A stretch of 64,000 nt of DNA from Solimonas variicoloris DSM 15731 (GTDB lineage: Bacteria; Pseudomonadota; Gammaproteobacteria; Nevskiales; Nevskiaceae). The position numbers and the translations under genes are program-made. Below are positions 13,283-23,159 of the stretch, piece after piece; the stretch's first letter is position 1; each line of letters begins with the position of its first letter. Below the pieces are notes generated by a model. The model made no database searches, had not been told where the DNA came from, and saw only the letters and a list, made by a program, of their open reading frames with translations. The stretch is taken from positions 62,001 through 126,000 of the forward strand of contig NZ_KB907929.1 in the NCBI RefSeq assembly GCF_000382285.1. Reading direction: 5' to 3'.

Positions 13283-13737
13283 GTGCGGTGCTGCGCGTTT
13301 CGAACGATCGCGACGCCCTCGACGTCGAGCTGATTCACGATTTCCTGACGCGGCAGTCGAGCTGGGCGCGCGGCATTGCGCGCGCCACCGTCGAGACCTC
13401 GCTGCGTCACTCACTGTGCTTCGGCGGCTATCTCGACGAGGCTGGCGCGGCGCGGCAGGTGGCGTTCGCGCGTGTGATCTCGGACTACGCGACCTTCGCC
13501 AATCTGGTCGATGTGTTCGTGCTGCCGGCGTACCGCGGGCGCGGCTACAGCAAGGCGCTGCTGCGCGCGATCGACGCGCATCCGCAGCTGCAGGGCCTGC
13601 GCCGCTTCACGCTGGCCACGGCCGACGCGCACGGACTCTACGCGCAGTTCGGTTTCACGGCGCCGCTCAAGCCGCAGACGCTGATGGAGCGCTACGTGCC
13701 GGACCTCTATCGCCGAACGCCGGCGGCAGCCGAGTGA
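13279..13737 (+). CDS. GNAT family N-acetyltransferase
   Basis: A 152-residue acetyltransferase. Motif A, which binds acetyl-CoA, is visible as [19 protein letters not shown], and the LYAQFGFT segment is motif B. The N-terminal [15 protein letters not shown] and the ending ([12 protein letters not shown]) match a family of small GNATs common in proteobacteria and annotated only as acetyltransferases; the acceptor is unknown. Its ATG overlaps the tldD stop codon (ATGA), so it is the last cistron of the maf-to-tldD run. The frame and length are intact. Confidence 0.85.
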
Positions 13738-13802
13738 GGCGGTGCGGATCGCCGGCGCAGCGCCGGGTTGACGGCGGCGTGCGGCGCATTAAAGTCGGCG
13801 CC

Positions 13803-14153
13803 ATGCCCAAGCAAGCCGCCACACTGCACAACGAAGCCTGTGCTCAGGCCTTGTTCGCGCGCGTCGACGGCGGTGTCGGCGCCTGGCGCGAGCGGCGCCT
13901 GTTCGGCGGCGTTTGCCTCGACGGGCCGCAAGGCCTGTTCTGCATCGTCTTCGGCGGTCGCCTGTACCTGCGCGTCGACGACGTCACGCGCGCGCGCCAC
14001 GAGCGCGCCGGCATGACGGCGTTCCAGCCCTACGGCGGCCGCGCGATGCGCGGCTACTACGAAGTGCCGGACGACGTGCTCGCCGACGGCGCGCAGCTGC
14101 GGCAATGGATGCAGGCTGCGGCCGAACTGCCGCGTCGCGGGGAGAGCGTCTGA
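13803..14153 (+). CDS. TfoX/Sxy N-terminal domain protein
   Basis: A 116-residue protein corresponding to the TfoX N-terminal domain (RRLFGGVCL, FCIVFGGRLYLRVDD, MRGYYEVPDDVL). Full Sxy/TfoX proteins, which control competence genes, carry a second helical domain that is absent here. Stand-alone N-terminal domains are widespread with no settled function, so a competence role should not be assumed. A TTAAAG-type -10 sits about 7 bases before the start, in the pattern aaagtcggcgccATG. The stop codon overlaps the ATG of rsmD by one base, which suggests co-translation. Confidence 0.78.
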   Translation: MPKQAATLHNEACAQALFARVDGGVGAWRERRLFGGVCLDGPQGLFCIVFGGRLYLRVDDVTRARHERAGMTAFQPYGGRAMRGYYEVPDDVLADGAQLRQWMQAAAELPRRGESV

Positions 14154-14719
14154 TGCCGCGTGCGGAAGGGCGGCTGCGCGTGATCGGCGGACAGTGGCGC
14201 TCGCGCGTCGTCGAGTTCGACCCGGCGAGCGGCGTGCGGCCGACGCCGGATCGCGTGCGCCAGACGCTGTTCGACTGGCTGGCCCCGTACATCGACGGCG
14301 CGCGCTGCCTCGACCTGTTCGCCGGCAGCGGCGCGCTCGGTATCGAGGCGCTGTCACGCGGCGCGGCCTCGTGCTGCTTCGTCGAACAGGGCCGCAAGCA
14401 GGCCGGCGCGATCCGCACCGCGCTGCTGCTGCTGAAGGCACAGCACGCCGAGGTGATCGAACTCGATGCCGAGTTCTACCTGGCGCAGACCTGGCATCGC
14501 TTCGATCTCGTTTTCCTCGATCCGCCGTACGGCAAGGGCCTGCTCGAACGCGTGCTGCCGGAGCTGCCGAAGGCGCTGGCGCCGCACAACCGCATCTACC
14601 TCGAATGGCCGGCCGGCACGGCGCCGCAGCTGCCGCCGGGCTTCGAGCTGCTGCGGGAAAAGAAGGCCGGTCAGGTATGCTTCGGCCTCGCGACCTATCA
14701 CCACCCGGCCGAAAAGTAG
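14153..14719 (+). CDS. rsmD: 16S rRNA (guanine966-N2)-methyltransferase RsmD
   Basis: A 188-residue class I SAM methyltransferase. The N-terminus has the RsmD signature RVIGGQWRSR and RPTPDRVRQTLFDWL; the SAM site is LDLFAGSGALGIEALSRGA; and the catalytic LVFLDPPYG holds the DPPY motif of N2/N6 methyltransferases. The enzyme methylates G966 of 16S rRNA in assembled 30S subunits. It starts one base into the tfoX-like stop codon and is followed by coaD after 60 bases, a common bacterial rsmD-coaD pairing. Confidence 0.93.
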   Translation: MPRAEGRLRVIGGQWRSRVVEFDPASGVRPTPDRVRQTLFDWLAPYIDGARCLDLFAGSGALGIEALSRGAASCCFVEQGRKQAGAIRTALLLLKAQHAEVIELDAEFYLAQTWHRFDLVFLDPPYGKGLLERVLPELPKALAPHNRIYLEWPAGTAPQLPPGFELLREKKAGQVCFGLATYHHPAEK

Positions 14720-14779
14720 CTGTCCCGGGTCGCGCGCGACGCGCGCGGTTCGGCTGCACAACACCAAGAACGAGGCAAC

Positions 14780-15590
<811 letters not shown>

Positions 15591-15633
15591 GTCGCGCGGC
15601 CGCGCCAGCCGTTCCTCGCATCGAGCCGCCCAG

Positions 15634-17005
15634 ATGAAAAACCGACTACGTCCGCTGCTCGCCGCGTGTGCGCTGTGTGCCGCCGCGGCGCAGGCCGCGC
15701 CGCCGTCGCCGACCCCGCCCGGCTACGCCTGCGCGACCCCGCATCCGCTGGCGACGCAGGCCTGCCTCGAGCAGCTGGCCGCTGGCGACGCTGCTGGCAC
15801 CGGCCATCCGCCAGGCGCGCGACGGCGTCGCCGTCGACGCGGCGCTGGCGCGCGCGATCGTCGCGCAGACGCCGCAATTGTCGTGGGCGGCGCGCAAGCT
15901 GCTGGTGCCGGACGGCCGGCCGCTGGCGGCCGGCGCCGTGCTGCGCCAGCCGGATCTGGCGGCGACGCTGGAGCAGCTCGCGCAGCGCGGCCGCGCCGGC
16001 TTCTACGAAGGTCCGGTCGCCGCGCAGCTGCTGAAAGCCGTGCAGGCGACCGGCGGCGTCTGGAGCGGCGAAGATCTCGGCCGCTATGCGGCGGCCGAAC
16101 GCGAGCCGCTGCTATTCGATTACCGCGGCTATCGCGTGATCACCGCACCGCCGCCTTCGTCCGGCGGCGTCGCGCTCGCGCAACTGCTCGGCCAGCTCGA
16201 AATTCTCGGCTGGCGCGACGACGGTTCGGTTGCGTCGCGGCACGCCTGGATCGAAAGCCAGCGGCGCGCCGGCGGCGAGGGCGCTGCGGACCTCGGCGAT
16301 CCGGACCGGGTGCGTGTGCCGACCGCCGAACGGGTGTCGCGCGCGCAGCTGCGCGCGCTGGCCGGGCGCATCGCCGCGAACCATGCGACGCCGGCGGCGA
16401 GCGGTGCCGAAGCGCTGCTGGTGGCGCCCGCTGGCGAAGCGGCCGCGGCGCCGATCGTGGTGCTCGATGCGCAGGGCAACCGGGTGGCGGCGACGCTGTC
16501 GCTGGCGCGGCCGTTCGGTTCGGGCTTCGTCGCGCCGGGCACCGGCGTGTTCCTCAACGCGGCGATGGAAGATTTCTCGCCGGCCACCGTCCGTCCGGCC
16601 AACGCGCTGTCGCCGCGCAAGCGGCCGCTGTCGCCGCTGGCGCCGGTCTTCGTCGAAGGGCCGCGCGGCCTGCTGGTGCTCGGTGCCGCGGGCGGGCCGC
16701 GCGGCGTCGCGACGACCGGCGCGGCGATCAGCGCCTGGACGCGCGGCCTCGATCCGGCGGCGCTGGTCGCCGCACCGCGTCTGGCGCTGGCCGGTGCGCC
16801 GCCGCGCGTGCAGTTCGAGGAAGGGGCGCTCGACGCCGCCACGCGCCAGGGACTGACTGCGCTCGGCCATACGCTCGAAGCGGTGCCCGCCTACGGCGAG
16901 CTGCAGGTGCTCGGCTGGGACGTGGCGGGCGACACGCTCTCGGCCGCCGCCGATCCGCGCGGCAGCGGTCGCGGCACGGCCGTGCGCACGCGCGCGGCGC
17001 CGTAG
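15634..17005 (+). pseudogene. gamma-glutamyltransferase remnant with internal deletion, frameshift and lost catalytic Thr
   Basis: The first part, in the frame of 15634, reads as a signal peptide followed by the GGT start HPLATQACLEQLAAGD. From about 15780 the similarity jumps to the frame ending at 17005: LATLLAPAIRQARDG, then LRQPDLAATL, then GGVWSGEDLGRY and TAPPPSSGGVALAQLL, all recognisable GGT blocks. The roughly 100 residues normally between these parts (GGNAVDAA through the glycine-rich region) are missing. The catalytic Thr, normally within a THxSVVD motif, is replaced: the aligned residues read AAPIVVLD. The C-terminal half after FGSGFVAPGTG is well preserved. The gene follows coaD and fdx as I recall for ggt in Pseudomonas, so it looks like a decayed native gene. 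Confidence 0.8.
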
Positions 17006-17029
17006 CGCCGCTGCGCCGCCGCGCGGCGC

Positions 17030-18025
17030 CTACGCGGCGTGCGCCAGCGCCGGCGTCGGCCGCCTCGGCGCAGCCTCGGCGAGGATTTCGCGCAGGCGCT
17101 CGCGGTTGATCGCGACCGGGCGCAGGCGCAGTTCGTCGAGGCGCTCGTCGCGCACCAGCGCGGTAATGCGCGAAAGATGCGCCGTGATCGCTGCGCTGTA
17201 CGGATCATGGCCGCCGAAATGCGCGGCGAGATAGCGATGCACGCCGCCGAAGTAGCCGTCGAGGCGCTCTTCCCAAAGCTGATGGTTGAAGGCGCAGGTC
17301 TTCTCGAGCAGTTCGCGCGCAGTGCGGTAGATCGGCGCCGGGCGCCCCGGCTGCGGCTCGCCGGCGAGCCCGCAGATCGAGAACTCGCGGAACAGGAAGT
17401 CGCGGCATTTCTCGAGGTAACAGCGGTCGGCGGTCTGCGCGAGGATGTCGGCGCTGCCGAGCAGGAAACCGAGCCGGCGGTCCTTGGCGTTGCGGACCTG
17501 GATTTCGTCGAGCGCGATTTCGTAGCCGGTGAAGTGCACGATCTGCCGCGCCTTGGCGACGTCCTCACCGTAGCCGATGCGCGGCAGCAGCTCGCCGAGG
17601 AATTCGCCGCTGCGGCGCACGTGGGTGAGCGTGAACTCGGCGCCGTTGCGGGCGCTGTCGCCGCGGCGGCGGATGTAGCCGGCGTCGTGGAACAGCGCGA
17701 TCAGCAGGCCGAGCACGGCGCGCCGCGGCCCCAGCTGCTGCGCCGCCGTGACGCTGCGCTCGTGGCCGTCGATGAGACGCGCCATCGCCAGCGCGCAGTC
17801 GAGGCTGTGCTGGGCGTCGTGGTACCAGGTGTCGCAGCCGGCGTAGCCGGGCAGGGTGCCGGCGTAGAGCCGGCCGAAGGTCGAGAAGCCCTGGCGCAGC
17901 GGCTTGAGGTCGAGGCCCGGATAGCGTCTGCGCAGCAGCGTGCAGACGGCGGCGCAGACATCCTGCGGATGCGAGATCTGCACCGTGTCGGTGACGTCGT
18001 AGTGATTGCGCCGCTCTGCCGCCAT
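17030..18025 (-). CDS. HD-domain phosphohydrolase family protein
   Basis: A 331-residue protein with HD-superfamily metal ligands: H69-D70 and H73 (YHDAQHSLD), then H113-D114 (LFHDAGY) and a later conserved Asp (LGSADILAQ). The arrangement resembles metal-dependent phosphohydrolases acting on nucleotides or cyclic nucleotides, but there is no GYP motif of cyclic-di-GMP phosphodiesterases and the substrate is unknown. The start at 18025 is chosen because AAGGAG lies 8 bases upstream; the longer frame adds 16 residues without support. It is convergent with the GGT remnant and separated by about 150 bases from xth. Confidence 0.75.
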   Translation of the reverse strand: MAAERRNHYDVTDTVQISHPQDVCAAVCTLLRRRYPGLDLKPLRQGFSTFGRLYAGTLPGYAGCDTWYHDAQHSLDCALAMARLIDGHERSVTAAQQLGPRRAVLGLLIALFHDAGYIRRRGDSARNGAEFTLTHVRRSGEFLGELLPRIGYGEDVAKARQIVHFTGYEIALDEIQVRNAKDRRLGFLLGSADILAQTADRCYLEKCRDFLFREFSICGLAGEPQPGRPAPIYRTARELLEKTCAFNHQLWEERLDGYFGGVHRYLAAHFGGHDPYSAAITAHLSRITALVRDERLDELRLRPVAINRERLREILAEAAPRRPTPALAHAA

Positions 18026-18172
18026 CGATTCACTCCTTGCGTGAACCGCGTGAAAGCGCCCGATCTTAGGCACTCGCCGGGGCAGCCGGAAGGACCTTGT
18101 TCTCAGTCGCCGGCCGGGTTCGGCCAGCGACTGACGGAGGGTCGCGCGCCGCCGCCGGATGGTAGCGGCGGC

Positions 18173-18958
18173 TCAGGCTTGCAGGCCCAGCTCGACGAGC
18201 AGCGGTGCGTGGTCGGACGGCCGTTCGAGGCGGCGCGGCGCCAGGTCGATGCGGGCGGCGCGGGCGCGTGCCGCCAGCGGCGACGACAGCAGCCAGTGGT
18301 CAATGCGCAGGCCCTGGTTGCGCGCGAAGGCGCCGGCCCGGTAGTCCCACCAGGTGTAGCCGCCGGGCGCCTGCGGGAACAGGCGGTAGACGTCGTGCAG
18401 ACCGAGCGCCTGCAGGCGGCGCAGGCCGGCGCGCTCCGGCTCCGAACAGAGGATTTCGCCCTCCCAGGTGTTCGGATCGTGCGTGTCCTCGGGCGCCGGC
18501 GCGATGTTGTAGTCGCCGCCGACCGCGAGCAGCGGATAGCGGTCGAGCTCGGCGGCCAGATAGTCGTGCAGCGCTTCCAGGAAGCGCAGCTTGTAGGCGT
18601 ACTTCTCGCTGCCGAGCGCCTGGCCGTTGACGACATAGACGCTGACGAAGCGAATGCCGCCGATCGTCGCCGCGATCACCCGCTTCTGGTCGTCGCCGAA
18701 GCCGTCCATGTCGCGCACCACGTCCTGCGGCTCGCTGCGCGCCAGCAGCGCGACGCCGTTGTAGGTCTTCTGGCCGTTGCTGACCGCGCGATAGCCGGCC
18801 TCTGCCAGCGCCGCGTGCGGAAAAGCCTCGTCGACCAGCTTGAGCTCCTGCAGCGCCACCACGTCGACCGGCCCGCTGCTCTCCTGCGCCTTCAGCCAGT
18901 CGAGCAGATGCGGCAGGCGGACGTTGAGCGAGTTGACGTTCCAGGTGGCGATCTTCAT
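18173..18958 (-). CDS. xthA: exodeoxyribonuclease III
   Basis: A 261-residue endonuclease/exonuclease/phosphatase-fold DNA repair enzyme. The motif set is complete: WNVNSLNVR near residues 6-14, LQELKL (metal-binding Glu), the GGDYNIAP motif (Asp and Asn of the active site; family members usually have Phe where Tyr is found), LRIDHWLLS and PSDHAPLL with the catalytic Asp-His. It removes abasic sites and 3' blocking groups from duplex DNA. The start at 18958 gives the canonical MKIATWNVNS. It is divergent from the alkaline phosphatase gene, with about 160 bases between for both promoters. Confidence 0.93.
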   Translation of the reverse strand: MKIATWNVNSLNVRLPHLLDWLKAQESSGPVDVVALQELKLVDEAFPHAALAEAGYRAVSNGQKTYNGVALLARSEPQDVVRDMDGFGDDQKRVIAATIGGIRFVSVYVVNGQALGSEKYAYKLRFLEALHDYLAAELDRYPLLAVGGDYNIAPAPEDTHDPNTWEGEILCSEPERAGLRRLQALGLHDVYRLFPQAPGGYTWWDYRAGAFARNQGLRIDHWLLSSPLAARARAARIDLAPRRLERPSDHAPLLVELGLQA

Positions 18959-19121
18959 CGGGCGGCGCGGCGCAGGGAGGGCTCGCCATTCTAGAGGCTC
19001 GGGCCGCGCGCCGACGGCGCCGCCCGCTGTCCCGCCGCCGTCATCGGGCGCCGGCATGCTGGACGGGCCCGGGCAGTACGGTGACGCTATGGGCGTAAGC
19101 AAGGTCCGAGGGGACTTCTCC

Positions 19122-20870
19122 ATGAATCGTGTCCGCATCGCCGCGCTGGCGGCGCTCGCGGTGTGGTCCGGCGCGCCGGCGTTCGCCGCCGCACCGCCGC
19201 CGAAGCTGATCGTCGCCATCTCGATCGATCAGTTCTCGGCCAACTTGTTCGAGCAGTACCGCAGCCAGTTCCGCGGCGGGCTCGCGCGTCTGGCCGGCGA
19301 GGGCGTGGTGTTCCCGAACGGCTACCAGAGCCACGCCGCGACCGAGACCTGCCCGGGCCACTCGACGTTGCTGACGGGCCGGCATCCGGCCGCGACCGGC
19401 ATCGTCGCCAACACCTGGTTCGCGCCCGACGGGCAGAAGATCTACTGCGTGCAGGACGACGCCAACACGGTACCGGGCCGCGAGCAGGGTCGCGGGCCGG
19501 CGCACTTGCGCGGGTCGACGCTCGGCGAATGGCTGCACGCCGCCGATCCGGCGTCGCGCACGGTCGCCGTGTCCGGCAAGGACCGCGCCGCGATCATGAT
19601 GTCCGGCCACGATCCGGCCGCCATCTACTGGTGGGACGACGAGCGCGGCTTCAACACCTACGTCGGCCCCGGCCAGACCGCCGCCGCGCGCCTGCGGCCG
19701 GTGGTCGCGTTCAATGCCGAGATCGAGCGGCGCTGGGCCAAGGCCCCGCCGCAGTGGCGGCCGACGACGCGGCGCTGCGCCGCCCTCGACGGCGCGCGGA
19801 CCTACGGCAGCTTGCGGCTCGATCATCGCGTACCGCCGCCGCTGCCGCGCGATGGCGCACGGCCGCTGCGCGCGGACCCCGGCTTCCAGCGCTGGCTGCG
19901 CGCGTCGCCGGAGCTCGATCGCCTCACGCTGGCGCTGGCCGAACACCTCGTCGACGAGTTCGCGCTCGGCGCACGCGGTGCGACCGACCTGCTCGCCGTC
20001 AGCCTCAGCGCGACCGATTACGTCGGCCATCGCTACGGCAATCAGGGTCCGGAGATGTGCGAGCAGCTCGCGCAGCTCGATGCGATGCTCGGCGATTTCC
20101 TGGCGCGCCTCGATCGTCGCGGCCTGCCGTATCTGGTCGTGCTCAGCGCCGACCACGGCGCGATGGATGCCGCCGAGCGCGTCGCCGAACGTGGCGTCCC
20201 GGCGCAGCGCCTGTCCGGCGGCAAGGCCTGGCTCGCGCAGCTCAACGAGCGCATCCGCGGCGAACTCGGGCTCGCCTACGCGCCGCTGTTCGGCGACGAG
20301 CAGGCGCTGTATGTCTCGGCCCGGGCCGACGCCGCGCAGCGCGCAAAGATCGTCGCGGCGGCGCGGGCGGCGCTCGCTGGCACGCCGCAGCTGGTTGCCG
20401 CGTACACCAAGGACGAGGCGCTGGACGCGAAGATCCCGCGCGAGCGGCCGGCTGACGAGCTGAGCCTGCTCGAACGCATCGCCGAGAGCACCGACGCGCA
20501 GCGCTCCGGCGATCTGCAGCTGATCTGGCAGCCCTACATCTCGTACGGCCAGCCGGAGCAGCCGGGCGATACGATCGCCGGCCACGGCTCGCCGTGGAAC
20601 TACGACCGGCGCGTGCCGATCATTTTCTGGTGGCCGGGCGCGCGCGGCTTCGAGCAGTCGCTGCCGATCGCGACCGTCGATATCGCGCCGACGCTCGCCG
20701 CCGTGGTCGGCGTCGCCACGCCGGCCGTCGACGGCGTCTGCCGCGATCTCGATCGCGGCGCCGCGTTGACCTGCGTGCTGTCGAACAACGCGCCGCCGGC
20801 GCGTACGCCGTACGGCGCGACGAGGCTCTGCGTGGCGCCGTCACCGACCAGCGTGCCGCCGGTGCGCTAG
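19122..20870 (+). CDS. PafA-type alkaline phosphatase family protein, exported
   Basis: A 582-residue protein with a signal peptide (MNRVRIAALAALAVW to AFAAA). The alkaline phosphatase-superfamily phosphodiesterase core is clear: the first metal Asp in ISIDQF, the nucleophile Thr in ATETCPGHSTLLTGRHP, SATDYVGHRYGNQGP and SADHGAMD, and the last His in GHGSPWNYD. This resembles the calcium-independent PafA/SPAP group, which hydrolyses phosphate monoesters in the periplasm. The start at 19122 is preceded by a GAGGGGA-like site; the longer frame lacks a signal peptide at its N-terminus. Expression under phosphate starvation is plausible, but I see no clear Pho box. Confidence 0.85.
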   Translation: MNRVRIAALAALAVWSGAPAFAAAPPPKLIVAISIDQFSANLFEQYRSQFRGGLARLAGEGVVFPNGYQSHAATETCPGHSTLLTGRHPAATGIVANTWFAPDGQKIYCVQDDANTVPGREQGRGPAHLRGSTLGEWLHAADPASRTVAVSGKDRAAIMMSGHDPAAIYWWDDERGFNTYVGPGQTAAARLRPVVAFNAEIERRWAKAPPQWRPTTRRCAALDGARTYGSLRLDHRVPPPLPRDGARPLRADPGFQRWLRASPELDRLTLALAEHLVDEFALGARGATDLLAVSLSATDYVGHRYGNQGPEMCEQLAQLDAMLGDFLARLDRRGLPYLVVLSADHGAMDAAERVAERGVPAQRLSGGKAWLAQLNERIRGELGLAYAPLFGDEQALYVSARADAAQRAKIVAAARAALAGTPQLVAAYTKDEALDAKIPRERPADELSLLERIAESTDAQRSGDLQLIWQPYISYGQPEQPGDTIAGHGSPWNYDRRVPIIFWWPGARGFEQSLPIATVDIAPTLAAVVGVATPAVDGVCRDLDRGAALTCVLSNNAPPARTPYGATRLCVAPSPTSVPPVR

Positions 20871-20955
20871 GCGCGGCGGGCCGGCCGGGCGGCGGATCGC
20901 TGCAAGTCTGCCGTCGCCCCGGCGCGTTCGCCGCCGGGCCGCGTGGCGCCAGGCC

Positions 20956-23019
20956 TCAGGCGGTTTCGCCGAGGCCGTTGTGGCGCAGCAGTGCGTCGAT
21001 GCTCGGCTTGCGGCCGCGGAATTCGACGAACAGGTCCATCGCGTCCTTCGAGCCGCCCTGGGCCAGGATGGTGTCGCGGAAGCGGTAGCCGATCTCCGGC
21101 GAGAACTCGCTTTCCTCGAAGGCCGCGAAGGCGTCGGCCGACAGCACTTCGGCCCACTTGTAGCTGTAGTAGCCGGCTGCGTAGCCGCCCGCGAAGATGT
21201 GCGAGAAGCTCCACGGCATGCGGTTGAAGGCCGGCGGCTTCATCACCGCCACTTCGTCGCGCACGCGGTCGAGCAGTTCCAGCACGCGCGCGCCGTGCTC
21301 GGACTTGCGGGCCGGATCGAAGTCGCGATGCAGGCGCAGATCGAACAGCGCGAATTCGAGCTGGCGCACGGTGCCCAGGCCGGCATGGAAACTGCGCGAC
21401 TGGCGCAGCTTGCCGAGCAGTTCCTCGGGCATCGGCGCGCCGCTCTGCCAGTGACGCGCGAAGTGCTTCAGCGTCGCCGCGTCGTAGCACCAGTTCTCCA
21501 TGAACTGGCTCGGCAGTTCGACCGCGTCCCAGGCGACGCCGTGAATGCCGGCGACCGAGGCTTCGTCGACGCGCGTCAGCAGGTGGTGCAGGCCGTGGCC
21601 GAACTCGTGGAACAGCGTGACGACTTCGTCGTGCGTCAGCAGCGCCGGCTGGCCGGGCAGCGGCGGCGTGAAATTGCAGGTCAGGTAGGCGACCGGCTGC
21701 TGCACGCCGCCGGGGGTACGGCGGCGGTTGATGCACTCGTCCATCCACGCGCCCGAACGCTTCTCGGCGCGCGCGTACGGATCGAGATAGAACAGGCCGA
21801 ACGGCACGCCGTCGCCGTCCTTGAGCACGTAGGTGCTGACGTCGGCATGCCAGGTGGCGATGCCGTCGACCTTGTCGATGCCGATGCCGTAGAGGCGCTG
21901 CACGACGTCGAACATGCCGCGCACGACGCGATCGAACGCGAAGTACGGCCGCAGTTCCTCGTCGGACAGGCCGAGCTTCTGCTCCTTGAGCTTCTCGCTG
22001 TAGTAGGCCGCGTCCCAGGGCGCGAAGTCATCGAGGCCGTCGCGTTCGCGAGCGAACGCGCGCAGCTCGTCGAGATCGGCCTGCGCGCGCGGCTTGGCGC
22101 GCTGCGCGAGGTCGACGAGGAAGCGTTCGACCTCGTCCGGTGATTCGGCCATCTTGGTCGCCAGCGACAGCTCGGCGTAGTTGGCGTAGCCGAGCAGCCG
22201 CGCCAGCTCGTGGCGCAGGGCGAGGATTTCCTCCATCAGCGCGCCGTTGTCGAACTGGCCGGCCTGCGGGCCGTGGTCCGAGGCGCGCGTGGCGAAGGCT
22301 TCGTACAGCTCGCGGCGCAGCTCGCGGTGGTCGGCGTAGCTGATGACGGCGTCGTAGCTCGGGAAATCCAGCGTCAGCCAGTAACCCTTCAAGCCCTTGG
22401 CTTCGGCGCGCGCGCGCGCCGCCTGCTTGGCGGCGTCGGTCATGCCGGCCAGCAGCGCCTCGTCCTCGACGTGCTTGCCCCAGGCCTGGATCGCGTCCAT
22501 GAGGTTTTCTTCGAACTTCGTCTGCAGTTCCGACAGGCGCAGCGAAATGTCCTTGTAGCGCGCCTTCTCGGCGGCCGGCAGGGCGATGCCGGACAGGCGG
22601 AAGTCGCGCAGCGCGTCGGCGATCACCTTGCGGCGCACGGCGCCGTAGCGCTGGTATTCGGCGGACGCGGCGAGCGCCTCGTAGGCGCGAAACAGCGGCT
22701 CGGACTGCGAGACCTCGACGCTGTACTCGGTGAGTTTCGGCAGACAGGCGTTGTAGGCGCGGCGCCAGTCGGCGGTCGAGACGACGCTGAACAGGTGCGA
22801 GACCGGACCCCAGGCGCGCTGGATGCGGTCGCTCATGTCCTCGAGCGGCTCGATCAGCGTGTCCCAGGTCGGCGCCTCGTTGCGGGCGAGCAGCTGTTCG
22901 AGCTCGGCGCGATTGCGGGCCAGTACCTCGTCGAGGGCCGGTTCGGCGTGTTCGGGGCGAATGGCGTCGAAGGCCGGCAGCGGCTGGGCGAGCGCGTCGA
23001 GAAGTAGCGGGTTTTGCAT
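20956..23019 (-). CDS. prlC: oligopeptidase A (M3 family metallopeptidase)
   Basis: A 687-residue cytosolic zinc peptidase, close to the 680 residues of E. coli OpdA/PrlC. The zinc motif HEFGHGLHH is at about residue 471, followed by the family GVAWDAVELPSQFMENW segment, and near the C-terminus by MPWSFSHIFAGGYAAGYYSY. OpdA cleaves signal peptides and other short peptides and can suppress signal-sequence mutations. The N-terminus (MQNPLLLDALAQPLPAFDAI) matches the family start. The 140 bases upstream contain no gene. Confidence 0.95.
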   Translation of the reverse strand: MQNPLLLDALAQPLPAFDAIRPEHAEPALDEVLARNRAELEQLLARNEAPTWDTLIEPLEDMSDRIQRAWGPVSHLFSVVSTADWRRAYNACLPKLTEYSVEVSQSEPLFRAYEALAASAEYQRYGAVRRKVIADALRDFRLSGIALPAAEKARYKDISLRLSELQTKFEENLMDAIQAWGKHVEDEALLAGMTDAAKQAARARAEAKGLKGYWLTLDFPSYDAVISYADHRELRRELYEAFATRASDHGPQAGQFDNGALMEEILALRHELARLLGYANYAELSLATKMAESPDEVERFLVDLAQRAKPRAQADLDELRAFARERDGLDDFAPWDAAYYSEKLKEQKLGLSDEELRPYFAFDRVVRGMFDVVQRLYGIGIDKVDGIATWHADVSTYVLKDGDGVPFGLFYLDPYARAEKRSGAWMDECINRRRTPGGVQQPVAYLTCNFTPPLPGQPALLTHDEVVTLFHEFGHGLHHLLTRVDEASVAGIHGVAWDAVELPSQFMENWCYDAATLKHFARHWQSGAPMPEELLGKLRQSRSFHAGLGTVRQLEFALFDLRLHRDFDPARKSEHGARVLELLDRVRDEVAVMKPPAFNRMPWSFSHIFAGGYAAGYYSYKWAEVLSADAFAAFEESEFSPEIGYRFRDTILAQGGSKDAMDLFVEFRGRKPSIDALLRHNGLGETA

Positions 23020-23159
23020 GGCGGACCGGTACAGCGGAAGGGATCGTTATTCTGGGGACGGTCCGGCCCGTTTTCGAGGACCGTTCGTTCAGGATGGCCG
23101 GAACGGCCGGTTTTGCGGCGTTTTTTGGCGCTTATCCACAGGCGGCCGCGGGGCCGGCG

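Noticed and set aside
13803-14153. Competence regulator TfoX/Sxy
   Set aside because: Only the N-terminal domain is present and no competence genes are near, so the regulator name is not justified.
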